From Neurospora tetraspora (Eukaryota > Ascomycota > Sordariomycetes > Sordariales > Sordariaceae): a stretch of DNA of 64,000 bases. Below the pieces are notes generated by a model. It was not told where the DNA came from, made no database searches, and saw only the letters and a program-made list of their open reading frames with translations. This document shows positions 26,774 through 38,509 of this stretch, piece by piece (position 1 is the first letter of the stretch; each line of letters starts with the position of its first letter). The stretch spans positions 3,472,001-3,536,000 of the forward strand of contig NW_026944387.1 in assembly GCF_033439725.1 (NCBI RefSeq), read 5' to 3'. A program made the translations under genes and the position numbers.

Positions 26774-27173
26774 TGTCACGAACTTTAAACGAAGGACCCG
26801 GGCCAACCAAGCCACCGGTACACAACAGCCACGTGAAGGCTGGGCAGTGTAACCATGACAAGGAAGGAAGGCTCACAGATAGACACGGGCTCAGGAAGGT
26901 GAGCCAAGCTCAAAAAAGCGAGCCATGCTCACGAAGATGAGCCAGTCCACGATCAATGAGCCAGACGCATGTAATTAGAAGCACCAGAGTATAAAGGGAC
27001 GACTTGAGAACTCAAATTGTCAGATAGTTCGACAGTAGTCAATAGATCATTATCACTGAGACTAGTATAACGCTACCATACTTGTTGTGAACCTTTTGGC
27101 TTCACTGAACGTCTTCTGATAGTATCAACCTTCAGCTATCCCACTTAGGCAGATCAGACTGCCGTTCGTCACA
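26774..27173 (+). mobile_element. Unmutated 400-bp solo LTR nested in element 1
   Basis: The segment begins TGTCACGAAC and ends GTTCGTCACA. The reverse complement of its end, TGTGACGAAC, matches the start at 9 of 10 bases, and the CCTCT duplication flanks it. It has balanced base composition in contrast to the AT-rich DNA on both sides, and no RIP pattern. A TATA box (TATAAAG, 26990-26996) lies in a sensible U3 position for + transcription. Four 19-bp tandem units lie upstream of it. No internal retrotransposon sequence is present, so this is a solo LTR left by LTR-LTR recombination, or possibly a terminal-repeat miniature element. Confidence 0.9.
26888..26963 (+). repeat. Four 19-bp tandem units ending GAGCCA in the solo LTR
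   Basis: Units occupy 26888-26906, 26907-26925, 26926-26944 and 26945-26963. Each ends in GAGCCA and the first three have GCTCA near their start, so a unit contains a small GCTCA...TGAGC inverted repeat (exact in units 1 and 3, near-exact in unit 2). They lie about 30-100 bp upstream of the TATA box, the place where LTR enhancers usually are. Confidence 0.85.
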
Positions 27174-27178
27174 CCTCT
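27174..27178 (+). repeat. Target-site duplication CCTCT, right copy
   Basis: Exact match to 26769-26773, immediately after the CGTCACA end of the solo LTR. Confidence 0.85.
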
Positions 27179-28439
27179 CCTTATAATCTCTACCAACTCC
27201 AATATTGTTTATTATTATTATAATTAATTTAAACATACATATAGCTAATATCGGGTAATAAAACCGCGTAGTACTTACTATAAATATAATAAGCTTAAAT
27301 ATTCAATATTTTCCTATATTAAGCGTACTTATTATAATTACGGTAAATTAAATTATATATTATATTAATACTCTATTCTCTATAGTACTCTAATCTAAGG
27401 CGCGAATACTAAACCGGTAGTACTGGTAAGGACTACGACCACTTCGGCCTAGGGAAGCGTAAGTATATTATAATTATATTTAAATATAAAGTTTTTAGTA
27501 AAAATATATAGAGATTAGTAGAAAATTTACGGTTTAATAAATTTTAGCGCGGAATTAAATTTTATTAAAAAATATTTATTCCTATCGGACGTTAAAATAG
27601 AATTAATAAATTACTATTTTATTAATTTCGCTTTCCAATCCGTTCCCGTACGTAGTTTAATTACCTATTTTATTAAAATATGTAATTCTTGTAGGACTAA
27701 GCGGAAAAAAAGGATTATATTTACAATCATCGACTCCCCTAATATAAACATTATCTTCAATTACCCCTAATTATATAAATACAATGTTAAAATTAATTAG
27801 CGTCGGAAAAAGATCTAATTTTAAATTGAAGCCTAAAATTTAGAAACGAATAAAGAGCTGACTAAAATATCTATAAAGCTATAATATTTCTCTACAATCC
27901 ATAATAGGATTTAATCTTTATCTTAGACTTAAAAGAAGTATTAAAATCTATTAATAATTTTAACCCCCTATTGTATTCGACCGTCCCTTTCGAAATTCCC
28001 CTATCCTTATATTTAAAATTGTCAATCCTACCGGATATCCCGGATTCTTCCGATACTCCTTCTAATATACCTACTCTTATATTCTCTAATATATCCCTAA
28101 ATATATTTTTTAAAAATTTTCAAAATTATAATAAATAGAATTTACCCGCCGTTAAAATCTTTATTAGAATTAATAATTTCGAAGCTGCCTATCGCCGAAT
28201 CCGAAGAGGAGGAAACGGTCGCCGCCGAACCGATAATCCTTCTAGAATACAAGGAATTTCAATAGATATTTGAAGCGTTGGCTATACCCCTACTATAATA
28301 CAATTATTTAAAATATTATATCGATTTAATTAAAAGAGAATCCGCTCCCTAGGGCCTTATTTACGCACTTAACATTAAAGAATTAGAAATATTCCGGGAA
28401 TAATTAATAGAAATATTATATAAGGAATAGATTCGTTTA

Positions 28440-29610
28440 TCTATTAGCCCGGCAAGGGTTCCTATTATTTTTATTCCGAAGAAGCAAGGTAAATTAAAAT
28501 TATATATTAATTACCGTATACTCAATAAAATATAAAATAAGAACCCTGTAACGTTACCTCTTATTCAAAAGATTTTAAATTAATTATCGTTGGTAAAGAT
28601 TTTTACAAAATTAGATTTAAAAGATATATATTATTATATTCGGATTAAATAGAGGAATAAAAATGAGATAGTATTTCGTACAAAGTATAGGCACTATAAA
28701 TTCTTAATTATATTAATAGGATTAATTAATACTCTTACCACTTTTTAAGCGTACATTAATAATACATTAGCGGGTTCAATTAATACTATTTATATTATTT
28801 ACTTTAATAATATTATAATTTATAATAAGAATAAAGAGGATTATTGTAAATATATTAAAGAAATTCTCCAATGTTTATACGAATGTAATTTACATATTAA
28901 CCTAAGTAAATATAAATTTTATATCAAGAGGGTTTCGTTTTTAAATTATATAATTTTGTTGGAAGGTATTTCGATAGATCTGGAAAAGGTCGTAGCAATT
29001 ACGGATTAAAAAACCCTAAAAAGTATCTACAATATCCAAATTCTTTTAAAATTTATAAAATTCTATTGATAGTTTATAATATTTTACTCTAAAGTTATAA
29101 TTCTATTAATAGATTTATTAAAGGGAAAAAATAGAAACTGTTCGAATTATTAAAATTAATTAAAATAGCGTTCGAAAAATTAAAGTAGCTATTCTAAAAG
29201 ATACTAACATGATAATACTCTAATCCTTCCTTACTAATCCAAATAGAAACGGATACGTCCAATTTCGTAATTAGCATAATACTAACGCAATTATATAAAA
29301 TATATTAATACCTTATTACGTTCTTTTCTCGTAAGAAATCCCCGGAAGAAATATACTATAATATTAATAACGGCGAATTATTAACGATTATAAGCGTACT
29401 AAAAGTATAGAAACAATATTTATTATATATTAATTAACCTTTCGTTATTATTACAAATTATTTAAATCCCTAATATTTTAGAAATAAGGATAGGGTTAGC
29501 GCGCAACAAAATTGGTAGGTATTAAAATTAGCGGTATATAATTTTAATATTGAATATTGGGCAGAGAAATTCAATCCAACGAACGGGTTATTATAGAAGC
29601 CGCAATTATA
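28440..29610 (+). pseudogene. Reverse transcriptase and RNase H relic of element 1
   Basis: The + strand around 28,475-28,520 reads IFIPKKQGKLKLYINYR, the FVPKKDGKLRLCVDYR-type start of a Ty3/gypsy reverse transcriptase. It continues through KIFTKLDLKD (about 28,597) and a TTF...AYINNTLAG block. The catalytic YLDD-type motif near 28,800 reads YFNNIIIYN, both aspartates changed to asparagine, exactly what G-to-A RIP would do. RNase H follows, with IETDTSNFVIS (about 29,230) and SRKKSPEEIYYNINNGELL (about 29,332). Many in-frame stops replace Gln/Trp positions. The protein is not functional. Confidence 0.85.
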
Positions 29611-30439
29611 CAAAATTATCGAGATAATTAAAGAGAATTATCCTTTAATATAAATTATTAAAGAAGGCGAAGAAAAAAGAAAGGCGATACAAAACGGGGC
29701 TATATTGAGTAATAATATAAAAAGGGTATTATTAATCGGTCGGGAAATATAGAGGGCGGCGGCGGAGAAGAAAAAGTAGTACGAAAATAATAATAAAAAT
29801 GAATTAATTTAGGAATCGATCGGGAGGATAATAATTGAAAAAAGGAATATAAAAAGTATAATATTAGCGAAAATAAAGAATTATTGAGGGAATATAGGGG
29901 TCTAAATAAAGACGAAGGAATACTGAAGAAAAAAATACAATTTATAAATAAAGTCACCGCAAATCGTAGAAAAAAAGTAGACGATGTTATCGTTAATTAT
30001 ATAAGAGCGTATATAAAAATTGTAAGAATATAAAAGGAAGGTAAATAATTTCCTCTATTAAATTAGTAATTATTAAAAATATAAAAATTAAATCCTTTTA
30101 TATCGGAAGAAGCGTAGAAAAAGTTAGGGAGAAGTCAGAAAATAAAGAATTAGAAGATAGGAAAAAATAGAATATTACGTGATTATTATTAAATTCATAT
30201 ACTGGAAAATATATAATTAGAATTCCTTTATATTTACTACAATAATATTACAACCGGATACTTAAAATAATAAAAAACATTTAAAAAGATTAATTAATAT
30301 TATTATTAACCTACTATCGCTACCGACGTAGAAGACTATATCTACTAGTATTTAATATATTAAAAAATTAAACTTCGGAATTATAAACTATATAAAATCC
30401 TTATATTGCTACCTATTTTAATAGTACTATAATAAAATA

Positions 30440-31280
30440 TTTCTTACAACTTTATTATAAACCTACTTAAATCTTATAACCTTATATTTAATCGAATTTA
30501 CAACGCCGTCCTAATTATTATCGACCACTTTATTAAATTAGTATTCTATATCCCAACGTAGAAAATAATTACTATATAATAATTCGTATACTTATTTTAA
30601 TAAACTATATTCCGGCCGTTCGAATTCCCAAATTCTATTATATTTAATAAAAGGAACCTTTTTACAAATAACTTTTAAAAAACCTATTATAAATTATTAA
30701 ATATTCGGCGCCGCTTAAATACCGCCTAATACCCGCAAACGGACGGATAAACGGAATAATAAAATTAGAGCTTAGAACTATACTTATAGATCTTTCATAA
30801 CTTAGAGCAAATAGACTAGGCTGGAAAATTAATAATAATGGAATAAATTTACAATAATCATTTTTATACTACTATTAGCAAATTACCGTCCGAATTACTT
30901 TACGGCTATTATTTACGCAATTTAACTGATTTAAATCGGGGTTGTAAAAACGTACTTTCTATGGCGGCTACTGAAAGGATTGTAAAATTAATTAAAGGAC
31001 GAGCCGCTATTACTAAAACCTTAGAGAAAATTAATAAAAATTACGTAAAATAATATAATAAATTGTATAAACCTAAGGAATTCGAAGTTGGCAATTAAAT
31101 CCTCCTTAATAAAAAGAACGGTAAATAACGAAGACCTAAAATTAAATTAATAAATAAAATTTTAAGGCCTTTCTAAATCATTAAAGTCGTTAGTAAATAA
31201 AAAAATAATTTACCATTTTACCCTTCCAGAACCCTATTATATTTACTTAATATTCCTTATCGTTTTATTAAAATTGTATT
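30440..31280 (+). pseudogene. Integrase relic of element 1
   Basis: Fragments in the + strand fit a retroviral-type integrase core: a YRPL...IPNVE region near 30,520 and a PANGRINGIIKLELR stretch near 30,735 equivalent to the QTDGQTER block. The C-terminal part near 31,130-31,260 reads LRPF...IIKVV...LPSRTLLYLLNIPYRFI, resembling the GPF...HVSLLEP tail. Stops interrupt it throughout. Identification rests on order and partial motifs. Confidence 0.65.
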
Positions 31281-31319
31281 ATAGTAATCCTAAAGTAGTA
31301 ACGTTGCGAGGAGAAGTAG

Positions 31320-31500
31320 TAGATATTGAAGACAATTTTGTATAATATAAAGTAGAGATAATTATAAAATATTAAGAGTTAGGAGCGAATCGGTAGTATT
31401 AAATAAAGTAGAAAGGGTATTCGAATAATAATAACGAATAGTTATTACAAAAGGATTTAAATTATCAAAAATTATTAAAGAAATACAAGGCGAGGGAGTT
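31320..31500 (+). pseudogene. Chromodomain relic of element 1
   Basis: Immediately after the integrase tail the frame reads YKVEIIIKY, a stop, ELGANR, further stops, then KGYSNNNE and KDLNYQKLLKKYKARE. The Y-x-V-E-x-I-(I/L) start, the R-x-x-x-Y-x-I-K-W-K-G-Y core (Trp and Gln replaced by stops) and the aliphatic C-terminal helix fit a chromodomain, the hallmark of chromoviruses that target H3K9-methylated chromatin. Confidence 0.65.
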
Positions 31501-33587
31501 GCAAAGGAAGAAAGCTGAAGGGGGCCCGGTAATTAAGTTAATAAGAATAAACTAAATAAATTAATAAGAGGAAATTGAAGTAATTAACGACCGTAACGCA
31601 TTAGTAATTATAGAATATTAAACGATTATAACGCATAGAATATTAAATAATTATAATATACAGAGTATTAAATAATTATAACATATAATATATTAGATTA
31701 GAATTAGAGGAATTATATTAAATACTTATAATACATAATATATTAGATTAGAACTAGGGGAATTACGTTAAAAAGGCGGGCGACGGCATATAAATAAAGG
31801 GAAGAGGAATTAATTAAAAAACTATAGAGGACAACGAATTAAGAAACGTAATAGCGCGCTAATATCTAATTATTAATTATTTATTAAGCTAATATTCCTC
31901 CCCCTAGATAATAATATTATTAATAAAGTAATATTAAAAAACTATAAAAATAAAAGGCTAAGTATTGTAATAACTGCCTAATCTAATCGTTAAATCCAAA
32001 TTTAAATTATATATTAATATAAGAATCGAACTTATCTTTTTAAGAATTAAACTTTCGCGCGCAACCGCCGCGCCTATTAACAAACAATTTAAATTTAAAT
32101 TTTACCCTCGTCTATTATCGTATTATTAACCGTTAATACCAATGCATTCCTATTGTAGGATTAAAAGGACGCCTTGATAGGCAATAAACGGCGAATATTA
32201 ATATATACCGAATTTATAATTTAAAAGATATCCGCTAAACCGACCGCACTTATAGAGGTAGCGAGAATTACTAAAAAAGCGGGAGCTATAATATTAAATC
32301 ATTCGCCGTTAAAAATACAAATAGTAATAGGAGTAATCTAATTAATAAGGCGATTATTAATAAAATAATAAAAATTATAACGCTCTATCTATTCGTTAAA
32401 ATAATAACTATAAAGTTCGGAGGGCATTAAAGGAAAGATATAAAAGTATTTGTAAAGGATATAAATTCTAATTATTAAAGTATTAATAGAATTGTAGAAG
32501 GCGATTATAAGGGTAGGTATAATGTCCTCTATATTTTCTGCGTAAGTAGCGATTATATTCTTTTAAAATATAATTATACGATTATAGAAGACCGGAAAGA
32601 AATTCTAAAAGCGCCGGTTTAAAATCTTAAAATACGCTGAATATATATTATTATTTAGAAAAATAAATTTTATTAGCGCTAATACTAATAGAAAAGGAAT
32701 ACAAATTTAATAAACTTTACTAAATATAAATAAAATAATTTATAATTAAAATTATAGCGGTATTAATAGCGCTAAGGGGTAAATCGGTAATAGCGTTCGC
32801 AACCTCCTAAAAAAATATAGTATAAAGTGGATCGCAAATAATATTATTAAATAATTAATATAAAAAATATAAAGCGGAAAAAAAAAGCGGTTACTAAAAT
32901 TAAGGGTAATCGGGCATAATAAGGAGGGCTAAATTATAAGGAATATACCGATCGATAAGGTTTAAAAAAGTGGCTATAGTAATAATATAAATAAATATAT
33001 AAACTTATATAAAGGAAAGAGGAAGAAAAGAAAGAAGAAAAGAAAGGAAGGAGGAAGAGTTCTTATAATTAAAATTAAAAGTATAAAATAGAATAGAATT
33101 GGAGTAAACAATTGAAATACGAAAGTACGGGTAATATTAAAAATTTTCTAAATAAATTAATTTTAAACGATAGAATATAAGAGAAATAATAGGGGAAGGT
33201 AATAGAAAGGAATAAAGGAAAAGTAGGGAAGATAATTTAAAACAAAAAGACGGCTAATAAATATTAAAATAGTAATACGGAAATAAAATATGATAAAATG
33301 AGGGGTAATTAATCTAAATTTAAGACGGCGGCCGGTAAAAAATAAGGAAATAACAGACAGTAAATAAAACGCGTTCGAAGCCGGCGGAGAAACGGGATTA
33401 ATAAATATTAAATAACAGGCTAGTACTGGTATAGGAATAAGAAGAGCTAGAGAAAATAGCGTTTTAGCAACAGTATATTCGGCTATAGAAATAAATTACG
33501 GAGGAATAGTAGCGGAGGAGCGCCGGTAAAGAGGCTACTAATATAAGATATTTCTAAGTTTCTAAAATAGAAATTTAGGAGAGGGGG
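31500..33587 (+). other. Unassigned 2-kb stretch between pol and 3' LTR of element 1
   Basis: It is purine-rich on the + strand (runs such as GGAAGAGGAAGAAAAG near 33,010-33,060) with stops in all frames. It has no pol, envelope or other motif I recognise. It may be a long 3' untranslated region, a decayed extra gene or a separate old insertion. Confidence 0.4.
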
Positions 33588-33881
33588 GGTTACATTAAAT
33601 TATTAAAGATTTATTAAGCGTTAAACCCGTACTAATACCGAAGAGTACTAATATCTGTATAATATAACGCCGTAATATAGCGTTGGAATAGTTCGGAGCT
33701 ATCGTAAACTTAGCCACTACAAAATAGAATTTATACCAATATAAATAGCTGGTCGAACTCGCCTCCAGAATTATCGAAGTTAATTATCAACATATCTTTG
33801 GTCCTCCCCTTACTTTAACGTCCCCTACGTACTTACGCTATCCGTAGGCACCTCAACTTACCTTCCTCTACGATCCTGACA
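33588..33881 (+). repeat. 3' LTR of element 1
   Basis: Partner of 25238-25531, same length (294 bp), ending CCTGACA. It follows directly on a G-rich polypurine tract. Differences from the 5' copy are nearly all transitions. Confidence 0.88.
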
Positions 33882-33946
33882 TAATATAAGTAATTAAATA
33901 TTAGATATCAAATCAATATTGGAAGTCGAGGAGGTACCTCCTAGAC
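33882..33946. other. 65-bp spacer between the two retroelements, with a 14-bp palindrome
   Basis: This short spacer contains the perfect palindrome AGGAGGTACCTCCT (33929-33942). Its last five bases, TAGAC (33942-33946), are the left target duplication of element 2. It is the only DNA separating the two elements. Confidence 0.8.
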
Positions 33947-34201
33947 TATCACAGGATTACTTATAATTATACTTTATATATGCACGGCTCCCGCGATTAG
34001 TAGTCGAGCCTCGTACCGTGCTATTACTACTATACTATTAGCTAATAGTACATTACGTACATATATACGTACAGGTCTAGCTCTAGGTGTAGTTCAACCC
34101 TACCTTATATCGCCAAACCTCTATATACTCCTCCTTCTTCCTCTCCTCGTACAATTATATATATCCAACCTACTCTCTAACTATCGCTTTGTCCTATAAT
34201 A
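33947..34201 (+). repeat. 5' LTR of element 2 (heavily mutated)
   Basis: It aligns end to end with 41195-41449 (both 255 bp). At most differing sites this copy has A or T where the right copy has G or C, for example ATATATACGTACAGGTCTAG versus ATGTGTACGTGCAGGTCTGG. Confidence 0.9.
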
Positions 34202-34459
34202 ATTAATTATATTTACTATGACACTACAAGCGTATAATTTTATTTAAATTAATTAATCGCCGTCGTTGTAAGATTTTCCAACGAACTTGCGATTATTGTA
34301 TTATAATAGGAATTTGGCTTCGAATTTAATAAATATTATAATCGCACTACAATTTATAATATTATAATTATATTACAATTCTCCCAGAGCGCTTATAAGG
34401 TAACGTACCGCTCTTTACACTACAAGGTAGCCTTCCTCTTCTACGTTAATTGAATTAAT

Positions 34460-36130
34460 TAATATTATCCGTTACTAATATTAACATTATGATTTCTATT
34501 ATTAGTTTAATTATCGACCCCGCTTATAAATAATTATTTAATAATATTACCGGAACCCTGAATAATTACTTAAATTTAAATAATTCGGTTAAGTAATCCA
34601 TTTTCAACTTTACTTTATAATTTATTAGCTACGTTACTTTCCTTTATATAATTATTACATGCGCTTAATTTATTTATAAAAACATAATTAAAGCTAATAA
34701 TTTTACCGCCGCCGCGGAAAACGCGCTTATTAATAAGGACGCTATAATTAACGATTTTAACAATAAGGTCACTTACTTCGAAAAATAATTTACAATTATC
34801 TAAAGTAATTTTATTAATACTAATACTTCCTTCAACGACGCTAACGACGTATATAATAAGTTTAAAAAAAGCGTTATTTCTAAAATTAGGGAGAAGAATA
34901 ATACTATTAAGGACCTTAAGAAAATTATCCGCCTAAAGGTTATCCCCCCCGAATTTATTCCCTTATTAAACGACGACGACAATACTATTATATTTACTAT
35001 TACTACCCCTAAATCAAAAATTAATAAAGACCCCAAAGCCTTTACTAGCGAAGGTAATATTATAATTAAGTATATTAAATCCTACCGTATTTGGCGGGCT
35101 AAAATCGAATTTTACTAATTTTAAAATCCGTAATACTTTAATTCAAATAAACGCTTTAAATTCGCTTAAATTATATAATACTTTAATAGCGCCGCTTTCT
35201 ATACTTCATCCCCCTATATCATACTATTATTAAAGGAGGCTAATATAGATAAAAGGAAGTAAAAGATTAGCGAAGACTTCTTCGTTTACTTAAATACGAA
35301 ATATAATTATATAATTTTATTTTAGAATTTCGTCGTAAGTTCGAGGGTTTAAAAATACGTAAGGGATAGAAGTAATTTAATTTGGAAAATAAATTTACTA
35401 CCCTTATCAATTAATACAATTTAAATAACGCTAAAAAAATTTATTATTTTAAAATAAAAATTACTAATAATATCCGTAACATAATTGCGTACTAATAAGA
35501 CCTTTTCGCTTTTAATACTTATAAAAAATAGTTTACCTTCTACTATAAATTTAGTACTAACTTCGAAGATTGTAATTAGCGTAATTAAAACGCTATTTCT
35601 TTTTATAAAAATAATTTCAATATTAGAAGAGGAGGAGGTAGAAATAATATTTTTATTATCGAACGTACTATTATTTAAAGTAATAACGCTATAAATATCG
35701 ACATTATATTCATTCTCGACGTTTTATTAGTTAAAATAATTAATAAAATTATCTTCGATTACTATTTTTAAAATAATTTTTATAAATACTATAGTAGGGA
35801 AGGTTATTAGATTATCGATTATTATAATAATATTAATATTAGTATCCTTCGTATTGAAAGGAATAGGAACCATTGTAATAATTATAGTCAGGGTAGTAAT
35901 AATAGTAATATCGGCGCTACTAAATTTACTATAAATTAAGTAGACTATAGTAATACTACCTATATTAACAATATAAGCGTTAAAAAGGCCGTTCCCGCCA
36001 TTCCCGCCGCTCTTATAACTATAACTGTTTTAATTCCAACCCCTGCTATAAAATATAGCGTGGGAAATACGGCGCTTCCCCACTAAATTACCCGGAGAAG
36101 CCGTCGTTTTTAACGACTATAACAAAAGAG
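34460..36130 (+). pseudogene. Gag-like region of element 2
   Basis: Between the 5' LTR and pol, one + frame keeps stretches of charged, helix-prone protein (for example NTSFNDANDVYNKFKKSV near 34,820 and KVIPPEFIPLLNDDDN near 34,940), as expected of a capsid protein. A region near 35,780-35,880 may be a decayed zinc knuckle, but the cysteines are not all present. Assignment is mostly by position. Confidence 0.5.
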
Positions 36131-37689
36131 AAAGATATAAATTTAGTAAATTTAAAAGTAATTTAATTAAAAGATCCGATTTTAAATAGCTATAATAATA
36201 ATTCTATCCTCCTTTCTATTTATATTATTTACGGACCGTATAATATTAAAAATAAATATACCACTCTAGTCGATAGTAAATATTCTATATTCGCTTTTAT
36301 TAACTATTCTTTTACCTTATAATTAATTATACTGCTTTTAAAACTCTTTAAATTAAAAGCGTTCTATTTTATTAACGGAATATTAAAGGGATTAATTACC
36401 GAATATTATTAAACTTAATTGAAAATTAGATATTATATAAAAACGATTTTAATATTTATCTACAATTTAATAATTAATTATCTTATTATTTTCGGTATAT
36501 TTTAATTAAAATACTATAACCCTATAATATTTTAACTAAATAATTTAATTACATTTACGAACGAATATACAGGCTACTATTTGCTGGTAGACTTATTAAT
36601 TACCTTTCGATAGGCCCTTAAAGCGTAGGATTATAGTAAACGTTATAATTATAGCGAAATTAACGACCATATAATAACCTCCGTACTATTTATAAAAGAG
36701 GATAATAAAGTAGAACCCGAACCTATTATTATCGAAAATTTTAACCTAATAATTACTAATCGCTTTATACCCGCTTAATAAGCGAAACGAGCTATTAAAT
36801 AGTAATTTGCAAAATTAGAGGCGTAATAGGCGCGTTCTAATACCCTAATACCCACTCTAAAGACTACTCTATTGGTTATTAAACCCGCGGTTTGCTACCT
36901 AATTATTAGAGTACGAAAATTCGATGCAAATTGCTATACCCTAATTTACCGAACTTATTATTCGAACGATTTTATCAACCCGAATAATATTAAAGATTTT
37001 AACGCAGCGAATTTTAATTAATTTTACAAAACGTATAAATTAAGGGCCGTCCGGACCTCGTATATGGAAATTAGGAAAATTATTGAAGAAGTTAGGGCGG
37101 AAAAGGAAATTCAAACTAAAGAGAGAGAAGGGGGCGCCCTAAATTTTAAAGGAGGAAATAATAAAAGTATTATCGGCGGAAAGGTAGGGATAGAACGGAT
37201 AAGGGTAAACTTATTAATAGATTTACTAACGGAAGAAATAACGAAGGAAATTATAGTTAATAAGGGTATAAAATATAAAATATTACTAGGGAAGCGCTTT
37301 TATGGATAAATCGACGCTTACGCCGGTAAGGGCTTTAAAATTGCGATCTACGTCGTTAAAATTACTAACAAAGTATATTTATCCAATAAAGAGGATAAGG
37401 ACTTCGAATATTATAAAGAAATTATTAAAATTATTAAAATTATTGAAGAAGACGTTACTAAATTCTACGAAAAAGCTGATAGATTTCCTAAAACCGATAA
37501 TTAAATAAAGGAAAAGCTTCCTAATTAATATTAGAAATATATTAACGTATTTAGGCTAAAAAAAGGCTATAGTTATACCTCTTTACTATATATACAATTT
37601 AAAAATTAAATTAAAATTGAGAAAGTAATTACTATACTTTCAATCTCGCCTATTTAACCCCAACGAATTAAACGTTATTAAAAAATAAA

Positions 37690-38300
37690 TTAACGATAAT
37701 TTTAAAAAAATTTTAATTTAACTTTCCTAATTAAAAGCCGCTTCCCCTATTTTCCTAGTAAAGAAGCTAAGCGGAGGAATACGTATTTACATCGATTATC
37801 GGAGTATTAATAATATTACTTTTAAAAGTAAATACCCCTTCCCGTTCATTAAAGAAATTTTAAACGCTATTTATTAAGTGGAAACTTTGATTAAATTAAA
37901 TATTATTACTACTTTTAATTATATTCGTATTACGGATGAGTATAAATAATTAATAGTATTTATTACGCGCTTTAAACAATTTAAGTCCTTAGTATATCCT
38001 TTTAGGCTTTAAAATACCCCTAGTACTTTCTAAAATTATATAAATGATATTTTATATAATATTTTCAATATATATGTAATAGCGTATTTAGACGATATTT
38101 TAATTTTTTCCAATAATAAAGTAGAATACGAAAAGTATATTAATAACGTATTAAAGCAGTTAATTAGGGCTAGCTTATAAGTAGACATTAATAAGTACGA
38201 ATTCTATATTAACAAAATTAAATACTTTGGGTTAATTATTATACCGGGAAGTATTAAAATAAATTTAGAGAAAGTTAAGGTTATTATAGACTAGTAATCC
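37690..38300 (+). pseudogene. Reverse transcriptase relic of element 2
   Basis: The + strand reads FLVKKLSGGIRIYIDYRS (about 37,755), FKSKYPFPFIKEILNAI and then a catalytic block near 38,070-38,115 reading VIAYLDDILIFS, the YLDD box with both catalytic aspartates intact. KYEFYINKIKYFGLII follows. Several stops and a degraded TKLD box (IKLNI) show it is nonfunctional. Order and spacing match Ty3/gypsy. Confidence 0.88.
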
Positions 38301-38509
38301 CCTATTTTGAAGAAATTCTTATAACGCTTTCTAGTCTTTGTTAATTTCTATTATTATTTATTAAAGGATTCTTATTAATAGCGGTACTACTCTACGACTT
38401 TATAAATAGGGATATAAAATAGGATTAGACCCTAGTTTAATAAATTACTTTCGAGATTTTGAAAATGGCCTTTAATAGCGGACCTATTTTATATATATAC
38501 AATTAATTA

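Larger units (their letters stand above)
25532..28400 (+). pseudogene. Gag-type region of element 1 (unreadable)
   Basis: By position between the 5' LTR and the reverse transcriptase this should be gag and protease. Stops occur in every frame and I could not recognise a zinc knuckle or a protease D(T/S)G motif with certainty. The solo LTR at 26774-27173 interrupts it. Confidence 0.4.
25238..33881 (+). mobile_element. Ty3/gypsy LTR retrotransposon, element 1 (RIP-inactivated, full-length)
   Basis: An 8.64-kb element is bounded by a 294-bp direct repeat at each end (25238-25531 and 33588-33881). Inside, in the + direction, are a gag-type region, then reverse transcriptase, RNase H, an integrase tail and a chromodomain in the order expected for a Ty3/gypsy chromovirus. 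A G-rich polypurine tract (GGAGAGGGGGGG, 33578-33589) abuts the 3' LTR. All frames are broken by many stops, mostly TAA/TAG of the type created by C-to-T or G-to-A changes. A 400-bp solo LTR sits at 26774-27173. Flanks CCCTA and TAATA do not match, so no target duplication is claimed. Between the chromodomain (about 31.5 kb) and the 3' LTR lie 2 kb I cannot assign. Confidence 0.88.

Noticed and set aside
25233-33886. Target-site duplication for element 1
   Set aside because: The five bases on the left (CCCTA) and right (TAATA) do not match, even allowing C-to-T/G-to-A changes, so no duplication is claimed.
34800-35036. 78-codon minus-strand frame in element 2
   Set aside because: It is antisense to the gag-like region. 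Open antisense frames in AT-rich DNA are common because TTA/CTA/TCA depletion follows from the sense codons.
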